Source of the DNA: Bacillota bacterium
GTDB taxonomy: Bacteria; Bacillota; Peptococcia; Peptococcales; Peptococcaceae
Assembly (NCBI GenBank): GCA_023443145.1
Contig: JAEZVS010000058.1
Coordinates: forward strand, 1 to 6,215
Reading direction: 5' to 3'
DNA length: 6,215 nt
Position 1 is the first letter of the stretch, and each line of letters starts with the position of its first letter. Below are positions 6,039 to 6,215 of the stretch, one piece after another. Position numbers and translations under genes: made by a program. The notes beneath the pieces were generated by a model that was given only the letters and a program-made list of their open reading frames with translations, was not told where the DNA came from and did no database searches.

Positions 6039-6095
6039 AAAAACTGGATAAAGCCCCCGCCTCAAGGCAAACATACGATAAGCCTAGGCTTTACC
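6039..6095 (-). terminator. Possible terminator or structured spacer after the MetE-like gene
   Basis: On the - strand GGTAAAGCC (6095-6087), which includes the last codons of the MetE-like gene, can pair with GGCTTTATCC (6055-6046) with one bulged base, and TTTTT follows at 6043-6039. The loop of about 31 nt is long for a terminator. A competing perfect palindrome, AAGCCTAGGCTT (6080-6091), spans the stop codon. Termination here is uncertain. Confidence 0.3.
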
Positions 6096-6215
6096 CCAGA
6101 GCTCTTCCGCAATGCCTTTTAGAAAACGTAATTTTTTCCACTGTTCTTCGTAATCCAGGGTGTTGCCCTCTTCTGTAGAAGCAAAACCGCATTGAGGGCT
6201 GAGGCAAATTTGGTC
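6084..6215 (-). CDS. C-terminal fragment of a MetE-C-like (YxjG/YxjH-type) methyltransferase
   Basis: The last 43 codons are in the window; the rest lies beyond the right edge. The fragment ends in a TAG at 6084-6086. It contains LSPQCGFASTEEGN (5-18 of the fragment), the typical C-terminal motif of the cobalamin-independent methionine synthase C-domain family, followed by a closing helix with Trp26, Trp40 and Gly41. The Cys in PQCGF corresponds to the Cys that binds the catalytic zinc in this family. YxjG/YxjH-type members are short, MetE-C-only proteins thought to act in methionine synthesis; full-length MetE would normally show a different motif (NPDCGLKTR), so the short type is favoured. 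It lies 120 nt upstream of the CapA-like gene on the same strand. No start or regulatory region is visible. Confidence 0.82.
   Translation of the reverse strand, partial: DQICLSPQCGFASTEEGNTLDYEEQWKKLRFLKGIAEELWGKA

Overview
This window looks like an ordinary chromosomal segment of a Bacillota-type (Firmicutes) bacterium. The evidence is the adjacent glyA-upp pair, strong AGGAGG-like ribosome binding sites, TTGACA/TATAAT-type promoters, three short lipoproteins with type II signal peptides, and AT-rich intergenic DNA around coding DNA of roughly balanced GC. The class or genus cannot be fixed from the sequence alone. No mobile element, CRISPR array, tRNA or rRNA was seen.

Layout, left to right. 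(1) 122-802, +: an unrecognised helical lipoprotein with its own promoter and terminator. (2) 960-2914, +: a good sigma-A-type promoter drives glyA (serine hydroxymethyltransferase), followed after a 14-nt gap by upp (uracil phosphoribosyltransferase). This two-gene operon ends in a strong bidirectional terminator (3009-3048). (3) 3084-3749, -: a lipoprotein with a ZinT/YodA-like metal-binding domain, convergent with upp. (4) 3750-4095: a 346-bp divergent intergenic region with promoter candidates for both flanking genes. (5) 4096-4614, +: a small unrecognised lipoprotein with a His-rich C-terminus. (6) 4671-4727: a long bidirectional terminator. (7) 4752-5963, -: a membrane-anchored CapA/PgsA-type metallophosphatase-fold protein. 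(8) 6084-6215, -: the last 43 codons of a MetE-C-like (YxjG/YxjH-type) zinc-dependent methyltransferase that runs off the right edge.

glyA and upp fit together metabolically: SHMT makes one-carbon folate units used for purine and thymidylate synthesis, and UPRT salvages uracil to UMP. The MetE-like enzyme is also linked to one-carbon and methionine metabolism. The other four genes encode predicted cell-surface proteins (three lipoproteins and one N-terminally anchored protein), and nothing shows that they form one pathway.

I found no convincing new multi-gene system. The observations most worth checking are a ZinT-like protein in which Met appears to replace one expected zinc-ligand His, a UPRT with GTDAG where APEG is usual, a pseudoknot-capable 3' UTR right after upp, and an inverted repeat over the glyA -35 element. 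Three start codons are placed inside the longest open frames (upp at 2285, ZinT-like at 3749, the small lipoprotein at 4096), and the CapA-like start is set at 5963; ribosome binding site spacing and family length support these choices.
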